This document shows positions 47,739-59,303 of a stretch of DNA of 64,000 nucleotides, in pieces. The stretch covers positions 139,619-203,618 of the forward strand of contig QZCP01000058.1 in assembly GCA_003956705.1 (NCBI GenBank). The letters run 5' to 3'. Source of the stretch: Brevipalpus yothersi (Eukaryota; Arthropoda; Arachnida; Trombidiformes; Tenuipalpidae). Both the position numbers and the translations under genes were made by a program. The notes beneath the pieces were generated by a model. It saw nothing but the letters and a program-made list of their open reading frames with translations. It was not told where the DNA came from and searched no databases. Every line of letters starts with the position of its first letter. Position 1 is the stretch's first letter.

Positions 47739-48788
47739 GATTATAACAGGGTCACGAGTGAGGTTAATATACAAGTGAGGAAGGAATATATCACATAAAA
47801 TACTAGGAGTTTGCCACTTTTCGATGATCAACAAGGTTCATTAATCATATAGAACCTTCATATCATAGTTTTGATTGCACAGGAATTGATTATACTTGAA
47901 TCAATTATCATCCGAACGAAATCATTTCAGGATAGCCTTGAAAAGAGCCTTGATGGAAAATGAAAAATATGGGTCTGTAGCAGTTGGCCTTTACAGAAAA
48001 GTATCAATTCCTTTTATGTACATGTGAAGATGAATGAAAGTGGCTTGATCACGGTCCTACAAAAGGAAAGCTATTAGTAAATTTAGACGACACCATAATA
48101 AAATTAGACGTTCTCTGGACGTGCTTAAAACTGAATGACACCATTTATGAAGACTGTTTACTTGGCACTGCGCTCGGCGGGGAGAAAACAAGCTTTCAAA
48201 TCAAAGCGAGAAGCAAAACCACCTCCAAGCCTCAAATTCCTTGAGCTTTTCCTCATAAAATGACTTACCAAAATTTGCCCTTCCATTGTTTAATCATTGT
48301 TAACATCTCTCAATAAAACACACATTCACACACACAAAAAACAACGGAATTTTCTCAACTGTGAGGCGCTCTATTTCGCAACATTAAATGAAACTAACTG
48401 TTGACCTGAACAATGTCACGACTGGTGTCACGAACGAGGAGCAGAGCACAACCAGGACCAGATCAGTGGCCAAATAATCGGGTTTGTTTACTACTTTTTG
48501 GGCCAAAATTTTTTCTCCTTTTAATTACCTGTACATGGAGACAATTTTCCGCTTTATCGAAATGGTCAGGTGAAAGTTACAAGGTGACACCCGATGTGAT
48601 TCTCGATAGATTTAAGAAGGCCAGTCTTCAACCCAATTCACGTAGAAATCAGAGGAAATAAGGCAATGTTGATGTTTTTTCGATTCACTTTTATCGAGTC
48701 AACACTTCAATGATGCGAAGTTGAGAAGGAAATGCTGTTGTTGTTTTGATGAAAAACAGAGGACAAGAGGAGAGCAAGAGAGAGAGAG

Positions 48789-48819
<31 letters not shown>

Positions 48820-49994
48820 GAAAGAGAAAGATTACTATTTCACAATGTTCAAGAACAGGAGAGAAATGTTGATGTCACAAGTTGGTTCAAGACCGATTTG
48901 CTTCGAGGTGACTCTATCAGCTCGATCAGATTTGATCAGATTTGATCAGCTCGATAATCAAGTCGAGGGAAATTATCATGGAGCTTCACTGAGTGAGAGA
49001 ATAAGGAAGAAAAGGAAAAACGCTCACTCAGCTCATGACATACCAACCAAAACATTCTGGTGTTTGACCTAGTTTCACTCGCGTACTAATGCTGTTTTAT
49101 TGATCGAGTGAGCTTGTCCGAGGGTTGAGCTTGCTGGCATTGACTAATTCAGTCAAACTGTTTCTAATCAAGCTAATTCAAGAAAAATGCTCTAGTTCAT
49201 CTCGATCTGAATTCCCAAATCTAAGTAAGATTATGCCCAAAATTTTTCAATGGGATTTCCACCATGAAAAATGTAAAACTTCCCAAATAAAAACATGGCT
49301 CTTCCTGCTTACGGAGATTGCTTTTGTTTTCGTCATCAATCTCATTCTCGAGGTCATGGAAAGTGGTTCTTTTGAAGATTGCTGCATTCTTCTCGTTTTG
49401 CTCAATGCTGAAGCTTGACTTATGTCTTCATTGTTACACAGTTACATTTAGCTTGAAGATGAGAAAATGGATCGAGAATCCATTCAATTCTTATGCTCAA
49501 ATCTGGTACGACTTTTAGCATCAGAATGCCAGGAATGAAAATCACAGTAACCAAGAAGCGTAAGTAACAGTTGAACTGTCAAGATTTTAAAGGTCAAGGG
49601 CTAGGTGAGAGAGCTTGTATTACGCAAGAATAGGAATAAATTTTGCAAGTTGTGAAAACAAGAACGAAGTTTCATTCCACATCGAGGTCTAGCAAGAGAT
49701 ATGGGCAAAAATTCACATGTCTAAAGTGAGGAGAGCGTTTGAAGTGACTTTCGAAGCTATAAAGTTTCGCTAAACTCTGAGAGTGAAAGGAAGATATTTG
49801 ATACTTATCATGACACTGGTGATTATTTTCATCATTTCCTTGACAGATCTCGAGTGAGATGAAGTTGATTTTAAATGATTCAACTTATAGTCTTTAAATC
49901 GAACAGCTTTTTAATTTTCAACAGAATATATTTTTGCCCATCTTCGACATCACTGGAGGACATTCCCTACAATGACAACAAATTAGAAAATGGA
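47739..49994. other. intergenic region with interrupted (GA)n tract
   Basis: Contains the SINHCAF promoter, an interrupted GA tract (about 48777-48830) and a small tandem TTTGATCAGA repeat (48922-48947). Apart from the weak candidate at 48413 no gene was recognised. Confidence 0.45.
48413..48661 (+). CDS. uncharacterised small basic protein (doubtful)
   Basis: An 82-residue frame beginning MSRLVSRTRSRAQPGPDQW and ending RFKKASLQPNSRRNQRK, with a hydrophobic stretch (VCLLLFGPKFFLLLITC) in the middle. That stretch may be an unspliced intron: GTTTGT follows codon 23, but the best acceptor (TGGTCAG) is out of phase. I do not recognise a family. It could be a short gene or chance. Confidence 0.22.
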   Translation: MSRLVSRTRSRAQPGPDQWPNNRVCLLLFGPKFFLLLITCTWRQFSALSKWSGESYKVTPDVILDRFKKASLQPNSRRNQRK

Positions 49995-51629
49995 TCAAAA
50001 TTCAGTTCGAGCATTGAAATTTGCTACGATTCGTCGAGGTTTCATTTTTTTACGAGGTTTAACTTCCTCAGGTTGCTTGGTTGATTCATTGAATAACCAA
50101 TTTTCCGGTGGACGAGGCAAATCATTGCTGGGGGCTTTGAGTATTCTTTGGTTGTGAGATCTTGTCTTTGAACGTCTTTCGACTAGAGTGACTACGATTT
50201 GGCTTGGGCCTGAGATCAAACGGAACACGTTAGGTAGTAAGGATAACAAATGGATCAAATTTTCAGCTCCATAGACTCTCGGATTAATCGAGTAATTATA
50301 CTGAGTCTGGTAAAGATGAGACAATCGATCGAGAGAGACAAATGCTCCTGGTTGATTTCTGATTATACGTGTTATACGACTAGCCAAAGTTTTGATCCTC
50401 TGTTCTTTGCTTAATTTGATTATTTTCTCATCATTTGCCTTACTGTCTTCAAGCTCGATTATCTCTGGACACAGAGATTCGAATAACTCGATGAGCTTAG
50501 AGAATCCATAATCAGATACCTTACATTGTCGATTGAAATAATGATGAAAAGTTGGAATAAACTTTGAAAATGGAAGAGAAAAACAAGGAGTCGATTGTAA
50601 TAGCTTGATAATATCTTTAAGTAGATACTTTGTACGCTCTTTTTCTTCTGCGGTTCGCTCCTTACGTGGAATTTCTACCACAATGTCATCGACATCACTA
50701 TTATCCTCAGGATAGGTAATAGACACAGTACCTTCCCATATGTCTGACATGATATCAGTGATGCAACATATACCATAATTTTGGATATGAAAAGGTTTGT
50801 TGAGAACTTTTTCATACAATGTGGAAAATTGCCCAAGAATGATTCGCTTGTTTACTTGAGCTTTGAGAACACGTATGAGATCTGACGCAAATCTTTTGGT
50901 TTGCTCACGATGAGTCAGTGTGAGGGTGCGTCTTGTTCCACAGCCCATGATTTGAACCACATTTGGAATGGCTTCAAGTAATTCAATCAACTTTGTGAAC
51001 CCATATTGATAGACACAGCACTGTCTACCGAAGTGATTATGGTAAGCGGGAACAAACTTGGAGAAAGGGATGATGGATAGCGGTTGACTTTTCAATAGAT
51101 CTCTAACTTCCCGACCAAATTGCTGCAATAATTTAGCTCTTGACTCGCATGGCGAATTCACATCATTCTCAATTTGTTGAGAGATTGGCTCTTGATCCAA
51201 TTTGTTGGCTGACCAGCGTAAATATTTGCATGACATGTCTGAGAAATAAGTTATTTCTATACCAGGGATGCATGATATGAGATGCTCCAACGGTACAAGC
51301 GGACTGGCCTCATCGGTGTCGAAGCACTCATTGAAATGACTTTCGTAACAATGCATTAAATTTGATAGAGGTAAACATCCTGAATGTGAATCGAGCAGTG
51401 CATGTAGCCGTGGGGCCAGTGATCTGAGGCCAATATTTACGGATGGAAGACACAGAGTATCATCATCGTCCACCCACTCGTGTTGATCATGATTTTGATA
51501 ACTTGTGCGAGGATGCAGTGGGCAGTGGGAATATTTACGGCTTTCCGAGACAATCACCTTGTATCTTTGGCCAGAGAATTCAGTACCCAGATCCTGTGAT
51601 GTCAAGGGCAATGGCTTCCAGAATCCCAT
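49995..51629 (-). CDS. LOTUS (OST-HTH) repeat protein, MARF1-like
   Basis: Single 544-residue frame with five LOTUS domains at about residues 72-128, 170-235, 245-305, 332-395 and 412-480. Repeats 2 and 4 share the pattern PLSIIPFSKFVPAYHNHF / CFSLPFSKFIPTFHHYF, then YGF.KLIELLE. LOTUS domains bind RNA or helicase partners; the arrangement and PLEHLISCIPGIEI match the C-terminal array of MARF1 (limkain-b1), which silences mRNAs in germ cells and neurons. The NYN nuclease and RRM of MARF1 are absent. The start is uncertain: another frame is open over the first 100 bases, and 5' exons may lie beyond the Hsp70 gene. A basic tail (KPRKKMKPRRIVANF) ends the protein. Confidence 0.75.
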   Translation of the reverse strand: MGFWKPLPLTSQDLGTEFSGQRYKVIVSESRKYSHCPLHPRTSYQNHDQHEWVDDDDTLCLPSVNIGLRSLAPRLHALLDSHSGCLPLSNLMHCYESHFNECFDTDEASPLVPLEHLISCIPGIEITYFSDMSCKYLRWSANKLDQEPISQQIENDVNSPCESRAKLLQQFGREVRDLLKSQPLSIIPFSKFVPAYHNHFGRQCCVYQYGFTKLIELLEAIPNVVQIMGCGTRRTLTLTHREQTKRFASDLIRVLKAQVNKRIILGQFSTLYEKVLNKPFHIQNYGICCITDIMSDIWEGTVSITYPEDNSDVDDIVVEIPRKERTAEEKERTKYLLKDIIKLLQSTPCFSLPFSKFIPTFHHYFNRQCKVSDYGFSKLIELFESLCPEIIELEDSKANDEKIIKLSKEQRIKTLASRITRIIRNQPGAFVSLDRLSHLYQTQYNYSINPRVYGAENLIHLLSLLPNVFRLISGPSQIVVTLVERRSKTRSHNQRILKAPSNDLPRPPENWLFNESTKQPEEVKPRKKMKPRRIVANFNARTEF

Positions 51630-52371
51630 CTTTGCCTATGACCTCAAAAAAACCTCTACACCTGTATGTCCCAGCTTGCCTCTCCTCTGGCCAATACACC
51701 AACTCAAAAATGTGTCTCTCAATCCCAAGTACCATAGGAGGAGTATTACACACATACACACACACCGGGCGAACAGAGTAGGATGATGATGATGGAGAAG
51801 GAAGCGTGAATATTTCTACCAGACAATGACCTGCAAGGCGAGGGAAGCAGTGGTAACGAATCAATATGATTAAAGAGGCCGAAAACAAAAGAAAGAGAGC
51901 TCACCTACGGATTAAATTGGTCACTTGATTAGAGTTGGTTAAAAGTTGATTAAACCATGCGGCAAGAGGAGAGAGGCAAAGAGAGGCAGAGAGGTGAGAG
52001 AGAAAAAAAGAAAGAAAGAAAGAGAGAGAAAAAAGGTGAATGTTGCCCACTAGAGTGTGCAAGAGATTGAGAGATGAGAGTAGAAAAGGCGCCAAAATTC
52101 AAGAAAAGTCTGGAAACTTCGTTCGTTTTCCTTCACTTTCTACAAGCTTGTAGTAGTGTTGAGTGAGCAAGTGAGTGAGACAGTGTTGGGTATATAAGCA
52201 TCGAATGCTCGCTGTAACGGTACTGATTTGAAATTGAAAAGTTCTGAAAAAGCTTTCAATTGTGCTCTCAAAACTTACCAAATTTTACCAAATCTTCTCT
52301 CAAACATTTCTCTTGTGAATTATTATTATTGTTCCATTTGTTGTTCATTTGTTCTAGTGTAAATTGTCAAA
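51630..52371 (+). promoter_or_regulatory. heat-shock promoter of Hsp70 copy 2
   Basis: TATATAAG at 52191-52198. About 75-100 bases upstream, TTC (52098), GAA (52103), GAA (52113) and TTC (52118) lie in 5-base register with alternating orientation, a good heat-shock element. The LOTUS gene diverges from the same spacer. A GA/AAAG-rich stretch (about 51990-52030) lies between. Confidence 0.75.
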
Positions 52372-54330
52372 ATGCCTAAAGCCCCTGCAATCGGTATTGA
52401 TCTTGGTACTACTTACTCTTGTGTTGGTGTGTTCCAGCATGGTAAAGTTGAGATAATCGCCAATGACCAAGGAAATCGTACAACACCTAGTTATGTCGCC
52501 TTCACCGACACCGAGCGACTGATTGGCGATGCTGCCAAAAATCAAGTGGCTATGAATCCATCCAACACCGTTTTCGATGCCAAACGTTTGATTGGACGCA
52601 AGTTCGACGATCCCACCATCCAGGCTGATATGAAGCATTGGCCTTTCAAAGTGACCAATAATGGTGGAAAGCCAAAGGTTCAAGTGGAATTTAAGGGTGA
52701 GAATAAGAGTTTCTTCCCTGAAGAAATTTCGTCAATGGTTCTCACCAAAATGAAGGAAACTGCTGAAGCTTACCTTGGACAAAAAGTGACTGATGCAGTA
52801 ATTACCGTTCCTGCTTACTTCAACGACAGCCAGAGACAAGCTACCAAAGATGCCGGAACAATTGCTGGTCTCAATGTGATGCGAATCATCAATGAGCCCA
52901 CAGCTGCTGCTATCGCTTATGGTCTCGACAAAAAAGGTAAAGGTGAGCGAAACATTCTCATCTTCGATCTTGGTGGTGGAACTTTCGATGTGTCCATCCT
53001 CACCATTGATGACGGTATCTTTGAGGTTAAATCAACCGCTGGTGACACTCATCTTGGTGGTGAAGATTTTGACAACCGTATGGTAAATCATTTCGCTGAG
53101 GAATTCAAGCGAAAGTTTAAGAAGGATCTCACTCAAAACAAGAGAGCTCTTCGTCGCTTGCGAACCGCTTGCGAGCGAGCAAAGAGAACATTGTCCTCAT
53201 CAACTCAAGCTTCAATTGAAATAGATTCTCTCCACGAAGGTTTAGATTTCTATTCAAGCATCACTCGAGCTCGATTCGAAGAGCTCTGTTCCGATCTGTT
53301 CCGATCAACACTCGAACCAGTCGAAAAAGCCCTTCGTGACGCCAAGATGGACAAAGGTTCAATCCATGAAATTGTGCTCGTTGGTGGTTCAACTCGCATT
53401 CCTAAAGTCCAGAAACTTCTCCAAGACTTCTTCAATGGTAAAGAATTGAACAAGAGTATCAATCCTGACGAAGCCGTTGCTTATGGTGCCGCTGTTCAAG
53501 CTGCTATTCTAAATGGTGACAAGGATGAAACAGTGAAAGATCTGCTACTTCTCGACGTTACACCTCTCTCACTTGGAATTGAAACCGCTGGGGGTGTGAT
53601 GACCACTTTGATCAAGAGGAACACAACCATTCCCACCAAGCATTCTCAGATCTTCACCACCTATGCCGATAATCAGCCTGGTGTACTCATTCAGGTCTTC
53701 GAAGGTGAGAGAGCTATGACCAAAGACAATCATATTCTCGGCAAATTCGATCTCTCTGGTATCCCACCCGCGCCAAGAGGAGTTCCTCAAATCGAAGTCA
53801 CATTTGATATCGATGCTAATGGTATTCTGAATGTCTCTGCTGTTGACAAGAGTACTGGCCGTGAAAACAAGATCACCATAACCAATGATAAAGGCCGCCT
53901 GTCCAAGGATGACATCGAAAGAATGGTCCAAGAGGCTGAGAAATATCGTGATGATGATGAAAAACAGAAAGAACGTATCTCAGCTAAAAACTCCCTCGAA
54001 AGCTATTGCTTCAACCTCAAGCAAACCATCGACGAACCAAATCTCAAAGACAAGATCTCTTCTGAAGACCGTCAAAAAGTTCTGGATAAGGTGGATGAGG
54101 TTCTCAAATGGATCGACTCGAACTGTCTAGCTGAGAAAGATGAATTCGAATTCAAGCAAAAAGAATTACAAGAGGTAGCTGCTCCAATAATGACAAAACT
54201 CTACCAATCTGGTGCCAATGCTGGATCTGGTAACATGCCCGGCAATAATCCTAGAGACTATTCTTGCGGCGGTGCCTCTGGTGCTGGCAATAACTCAGGA
54301 TCTGGTCCAACGATCGAAGAAGTGTTCTAA
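52372..54330 (+). CDS. Hsp70: Hsp70 family chaperone, copy 2
   Basis: Intronless, 652 residues from MPKAPAIGIDLGTTYS. It has the IDLGTTYS, DLGGGTFDVSIL and GGSTRIPK signatures, a full substrate-binding domain and lid, then an NMPGNNPRDYSCGG-type tail. The protein ends TIEEVF: the final Asp of the EEVD anchor for Hop/CHIP TPR domains is Phe here (GTG TTC TAA). A perfect TATA box and a multi-unit heat-shock element upstream argue for heat induction. Intronless structure is typical of inducible Hsp70s. Bases 53005-53288 are nearly identical to copy 1 while flanks are only about 82% identical. Confidence 0.97.
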   Translation: MPKAPAIGIDLGTTYSCVGVFQHGKVEIIANDQGNRTTPSYVAFTDTERLIGDAAKNQVAMNPSNTVFDAKRLIGRKFDDPTIQADMKHWPFKVTNNGGKPKVQVEFKGENKSFFPEEISSMVLTKMKETAEAYLGQKVTDAVITVPAYFNDSQRQATKDAGTIAGLNVMRIINEPTAAAIAYGLDKKGKGERNILIFDLGGGTFDVSILTIDDGIFEVKSTAGDTHLGGEDFDNRMVNHFAEEFKRKFKKDLTQNKRALRRLRTACERAKRTLSSSTQASIEIDSLHEGLDFYSSITRARFEELCSDLFRSTLEPVEKALRDAKMDKGSIHEIVLVGGSTRIPKVQKLLQDFFNGKELNKSINPDEAVAYGAAVQAAILNGDKDETVKDLLLLDVTPLSLGIETAGGVMTTLIKRNTTIPTKHSQIFTTYADNQPGVLIQVFEGERAMTKDNHILGKFDLSGIPPAPRGVPQIEVTFDIDANGILNVSAVDKSTGRENKITITNDKGRLSKDDIERMVQEAEKYRDDDEKQKERISAKNSLESYCFNLKQTIDEPNLKDKISSEDRQKVLDKVDEVLKWIDSNCLAEKDEFEFKQKELQEVAAPIMTKLYQSGANAGSGNMPGNNPRDYSCGGASGAGNNSGSGPTIEEVF

Positions 54331-54573
54331 GACAACTTTCTCTGATGATCAGCTGAAAGAACTCAGTCATACTTTGTTCATATTTATTTCTCACATTTCT
54401 TAGTCAACGGCTTCATGTTATACTATGTATGCAGACTTATCTCTTACTTATGTAAAAAATAAAAAATAAAATTATTATTGTCACCATTAAATTTATTTGT
54501 CTCAATGTATATGATCGCGCAATCTTACATTATTGCGAGATATTTATAGCTCGAACGGGTGAGTTGATAGAGT

Positions 54574-54577
<4 letters not shown>

Positions 54578-54637
<60 letters not shown>
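54578..54637. repeat. (GA)n microsatellite
   Basis: About 29 GA units, downstream of Hsp70 copy 2. Confidence 0.95.
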
Positions 54638-54638
<1 letters not shown>

Positions 54639-54808
54639 CTTCCAAATATTCTGAATAGGTGAGTGACTTGTAATTGAGCTCTTGCTTACTAATATCATGA
54701 TTTTTTCCCTTCTTTTTAACTGAATATTTTTAAAATTCATTCCAGTCACAATTATGGATTTTCAGACAGCACTGTCAGGATTTAGAGTACTCCAAAACTT
54801 CAGGAGAT

Positions 54809-54809
<1 letters not shown>

Positions 54810-54857
<48 letters not shown>
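54810..54857. repeat. (TC)n microsatellite
   Basis: About 22 TC units, complementary to the GA tract 200 bases away, so the two could form a long imperfect hairpin. Confidence 0.95.
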
Positions 54858-54863
<6 letters not shown>

Positions 54864-55238
54864 GATGGGAAAAATGAAATCTTGAAATGAGAATCTGAAT
54901 AATTGAATCTCGGGTGAATCATATCCAACCCTAATCTCCAGTTGTTAAGGAGATTACTGGGGAGTAATGACTCTAAACCAATGGAGAGAAATGACTCGTA
55001 AGAATTCATTTTTGAGGAGGATCGAGATTTATGATCATTTTCAAGCTATTCCTATTAGAATCATTGAGTTGGTAGAAAACACGATATCTCAAACTCTTTG
55101 CCATGATAGATTCCATCGACGAGAGAAAAAACTCATTCCGAATCTCAATATAGTTGCATCAACTTGACCAAATGAAATTTCCAGCAGATAAATACGATGC
55201 AGCAAAAAAAATGATATCACGTTTTTAATTATCATAGT

Positions 55239-57072
55239 TTAATGGCCAATCAGATGCTTGAGACCGGGTGGACTTGATGCAACTGCCCATATTAGTCGAG
55301 CTAGCCTATTAGTGGTCAATGGATCGGCCACATGCTTCAATGTACAATTGCCATCATTCATATCCAATTGCAAAGCGAGTCCATCCTCCAGAAGGGTGCT
55401 GAAGCCACAGTAAGAAACTCTGTGAAGAATGAGACACAATTAAGTAAATTCAGTTCTCGAAGTAGCATTATACTTACGAATCCCCATCGCTAGTTGTCAA
55501 TACGATCTTATCGATTCCCCAAAAATCTTTCCCACTGTAGATCCATCCACGATACTTACTGTACTTGATTATAACACTCGTGATATTTCGAACCAAAGGA
55601 TGGGCAACTACCAGTCCCTGGATTATGTCTTCGCTCTGGATTTGATCAGATTCACCAGTAAGCTGGAAAGTCTCATTATGTGTGAGGGTCAGAAAGGTAA
55701 GTTCCAGTTTACCCCATGTTGAGCTTTGACCACTACTACTGACTATCTGAACTTTGAATTGATTAGCTGTGGGAAGAGAATTTGCAGATCAAGATGAGCA
55801 GGATAAACAGTCAACATGTGGAAAACTGACCGCAAAAAGGTTCACTGTCTCGAGTTACTAGATACATCTTTCCACGGCCTGCCGATGTATCTGAATAATA
55901 GCCCATGTCACTGCAATTTGTTCCATTTTGTCCACAATCAAAACACTCTCCTCGCAAATATTTTTGGTAGCTGTCACATTTGAATGCCCGGAAGACACAA
56001 GTTCGGACCACTGAATCGATAAAAAATCGAAAAGCGCGACGATGATGACATAAACTTTGCCATCGTCCATAAAAAATATCGTTGATAGCACCAACAAAAA
56101 CGGAAGAACATCCAACTTGATTCCTTCCACCGTTGGGATAATAGTCAACATGGCCCATTGGCTCCTGAGATGTTAAAAATGTTAAAAATTCACATGAATA
56201 ATCGTTAGAAAATTTTCAGAGCTCCAACGAACAAGTGACTGAGGTGTGAGAATGCTAATGTGCATGTACATCCTGATTATTACTCACCCAAGAACCAAGA
56301 CCACCTCGTAGGAAACTGTCACCATTAGAATGTATAACATCCACAAACTGAGCATCTTCCGGGCCCAAACGAACTTTCTCTCCATAACCTTCAAATAGAG
56401 GAGATGCTGGATCTAGGCCAGTTATTCGACTGATGTTTTTTATCTCTGCTCCAGCGAAACCAGCGATATGGGCACCCAAAGAAAAGCCGATCAAATGAAA
56501 GTCACTACTCTGAAGTTTTTTCTCATCCATCAGCCATCTTATCAGAAGTGCAATCTGTTTGCCAACTAATTGAGTGTTGGCTGCTGCTTGGACATAGTTT
56601 GGAAGGGCAGCTCCATTGCCCCAGTCCACGACGATTACATTCACATCTCCCTACAAAATTTGAAGCAAATAAGATCAGCCATCTCAAAATTTATATGAAA
56701 CTTTTGAAATTTGTCTGAATTCCTTACCGCAAAAAGTAAGGCTTCCGTCATTTGGATAACCCATGAGTTACGACCTGTGCTTCCGAAGCCATGTATGACA
56801 ATTTTCACGGCATTTTTTTGATTAAAATTTGACATAGACAGGGCAGTGCTATTGTTTAGGCCAACGATAGTTCCTGTCATGGGATTCTTACGGGTATAAA
56901 GAGTGAAAGTGGTATTGATAGTCTCTGGTGGAGCCGGCAGAGTGTCCAAATAGTCAAATGGACCTTCATCTCGGAAGCAGCCAACATTCCGGTAGCATAC
57001 GATTTCTTCGTCCCTATAGGAATAAAAATTCAACAGCTTGTAAAAAACGACTAAATACGAAATCCGAGACAT
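55239..57072 (-). CDS. secreted pancreatic-lipase-family lipase with PLAT domain
   Basis: Five exons, 56728-57072, 56288-56650, 55831-56164, 55478-55766 and 55239-55419, join in frame for 503 residues. The start MSRISYLVVFYKLLNFYSYR resembles a signal sequence and precedes VCYRNVGCFRDEGPFDYL, the family N-terminus. The triad is Ser172 (GFSLGAHIAG), Asp195 (ITGLDPASP) and His222 (DVIHSNG). HVDYYPNGG and a Cys-rich lid region follow; the last two exons form a PLAT/lipoxygenase-like beta-sandwich (FKVQIVSSS, GKDFWGIDKIVLT). It should hydrolyse dietary or stored triglyceride or phospholipid. A non-coding upstream exon is possible. Confidence 0.9.
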
Positions 57073-59193
57073 TCAAAGAATGAAAACTGAATTTTTCAAA
57101 AATTCCAAACATTAGATTAAAGTACATTCAGTGTTGATCTCGAATCACGGTGATTCTATATGCTATGGAAAAACGAGAGAAAATAGAAGGCTGTAGGTGA
57201 TTCTATGGTTATACATAGTGGTGAAAGTTTGAGAGAACTTTTGATGAAAGATAGAGGCGAAAATTGAGAGTGAGCGTAACTAATTAGGCTAAATTTTCCG
57301 AAGCAACAAGCAGTCTGTTCATCACCTCTTGTTGACATGCTTGTTTTTGGATAACGAGTGATTGTTCTCACTTGCTAACTCTACTGGACATTATGAAGAG
57401 TTCAACGCTTATGTCAGAATGGTCAGTATAGAGGTTCTTTTTTGTGATCGTCAGCAAGCAGCTCGAACGAAAGATTGGGCAAGAATTGGCTTAGAAAGTG
57501 GAAAAAATCTCCATCAATATTCACTGACCGAAGATGATGCTATAGCTAAAAATAGGCATTCTTATTTTGTTTGCTATAATAGTCTGTGTTAAATTGATGT
57601 AGGCTATAAAATTTTTGATTAATGTGTATGGTGCTATTGTCCTCATCCACCATCAGTTATCTACGTGAATCAAATAGATTAGCACCAACGGGGGAGTAAT
57701 TTAGCCAAAAATCGAATAGTCCTAAAATTTTAAGCCTCTTGATGTGTGAGATTCATTTTTCCACTCTCCTCACTTCCAGTTCCAAAAACAGCTCCTATTA
57801 ATCTGATTCAGCAGCCAGTAACGGCAGCATGCTGCATGCGAAACCAACAATATTAGTCTCATTTTCCCCTGAAATCGAAAGTTTGCATCATTATCAGTAA
57901 ATAAAAAAATAGTAAGCGACTGAACTAATGGGCAATCATTTAGCGCTTCTGGTACTAGGAAGCATAAAACATTCAATCCATTAAACTGAATTTATGAGGA
58001 CATAATCTTCAGCCATATTCCTTCCGCTTCCGAAAACCTGCTGAATATTGAAAATATTTTATAGGAACCAAGTTTAGGGACATAGCTGAAAAGCTTACAA
58101 TTTGCCGATACTTCCCTCAAATTCTTGAATTTTAGAACTTAGAACTTGAGATGAGTTTTTCGTAGAGAGGTGAGAAAATTAGTTGAGGAAATTGAATCTC
58201 AACCTTGAAATGTTCAAGGATCAATTCCTGTTGAAAGAGTTTGCTGAAAGAGAATTGAAATTCAATCTACCTAACGGTGCGAGAATCAGAATGTTTCTAC
58301 TCGATAATATTGTGTAATTACCAACGTAAAGATGTATACCACAAGCGAGAGAAGCAAGAGCGACAAAAAAGTCTGCATGAACTCATAAGGCAAAGATGAT
58401 GGATAAATAACATGAAACTTGATCACGATCAATAGAAATTTTCTCAATTCTAGCGAAAATCTCTCTGTTTCGAACGAAACGGAAGATTTTTTGTTTGGGA
58501 TTGTTGAGCTCACAAAACAACCCAAATCAAGCAGCACATCGAGATCGCTCTATCAGTCGGGCATGAGTTGGAGAGTCAAGATCAGCATCATGTCCCTCTA
58601 CTCATGTATTCGATTGTATTGACTCAATCAGTAGAGAAAAAAAGCGAAGAAATGAGTGGAACGTCTGTTCTCAATGGACAGGCTGAAGTAAAATTTATCG
58701 GCCATTCATGTTGACTTGTTACGCTGACATTCCGGTTTCAACCAACCGTATTTCTGCTTTGTTTCTCTCATCTTTTGTCTCTTCGCGAGGCTTACCGAAC
58801 CCTCGATTTCATGATGCGGGCCATGATCAACTTTTCTATCGTTGATTGTGGATCAAGTTTAAATAGCTTCTCAACATCATCCACAAGCTCAATCGGAGCC
58901 AAACAGAAAGACAATAGGAGGACCAAAGCGTCTCTCTCTTGAGACAAGCTTACAGCATGCTACGGTCACTGCGAACTGCTAAACAGCTCGAGCTCAAGAG
59001 GATCGAAAAAGTACCGTATCGAACGATATTTTCGCCAAATTTTCAAGCTCGCCTTTTTTTCTCTTCTCAATTCGAGGTGAAGATCGAGTGAAAGAAAAAT
59101 TATCGCTTCTCAGTGACTTGATGCATGAAGTTCTATCAAAAATCAGCTACCTTTTCATTTGAGCATTCTCGAGAGAGTAGTCAGTGGATAATC

Positions 59194-59232
<39 letters not shown>

Positions 59233-59303
59233 CATCCAGAGTTTAGTTTCCTCTAACAAGAACTTTTATAACTTATATGCACTGAAATTAAGATATGGAT
59301 ACT
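57073..59303. other. intergenic region
   Basis: About 2.2 kb, AT-rich, with a (GA)n tract at about 59198-59228. Several short frames (for example 58286-58537, -) have hydrophobic runs but no homology. Nothing supported. Confidence 0.45.

Larger units (their letters stand above)
54331..55238. other. Hsp70 3' region and intergenic microsatellites
   Basis: Overlapping AATAAA signals near 54457-54470 end Hsp70 copy 2. A (GA)n run at about 54578-54637 and a (TC)n run at about 54810-54857 lie about 200 bases apart and are complementary. No gene seen. Confidence 0.6.

Noticed and set aside
48186..48295. Minus-strand start exon (MEGQIL before a GTAAGT donor)
   Set aside because: Splicing to the next acceptor gives a short product ending in a hydrophobic run with no recognisable family; too weak to annotate.
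49125..49418. 97-codon frame with a hydrophobic stretch
   Set aside because: Non-ATG start and no recognisable domain; AT-rich sequence produces such frames often.
57156..57371. Frame just upstream of the lipase, considered as its signal-peptide exon
   Set aside because: No hydrophobic leader or usable donor; the ATG at 57072 already gives a signal-like N-terminus in frame.
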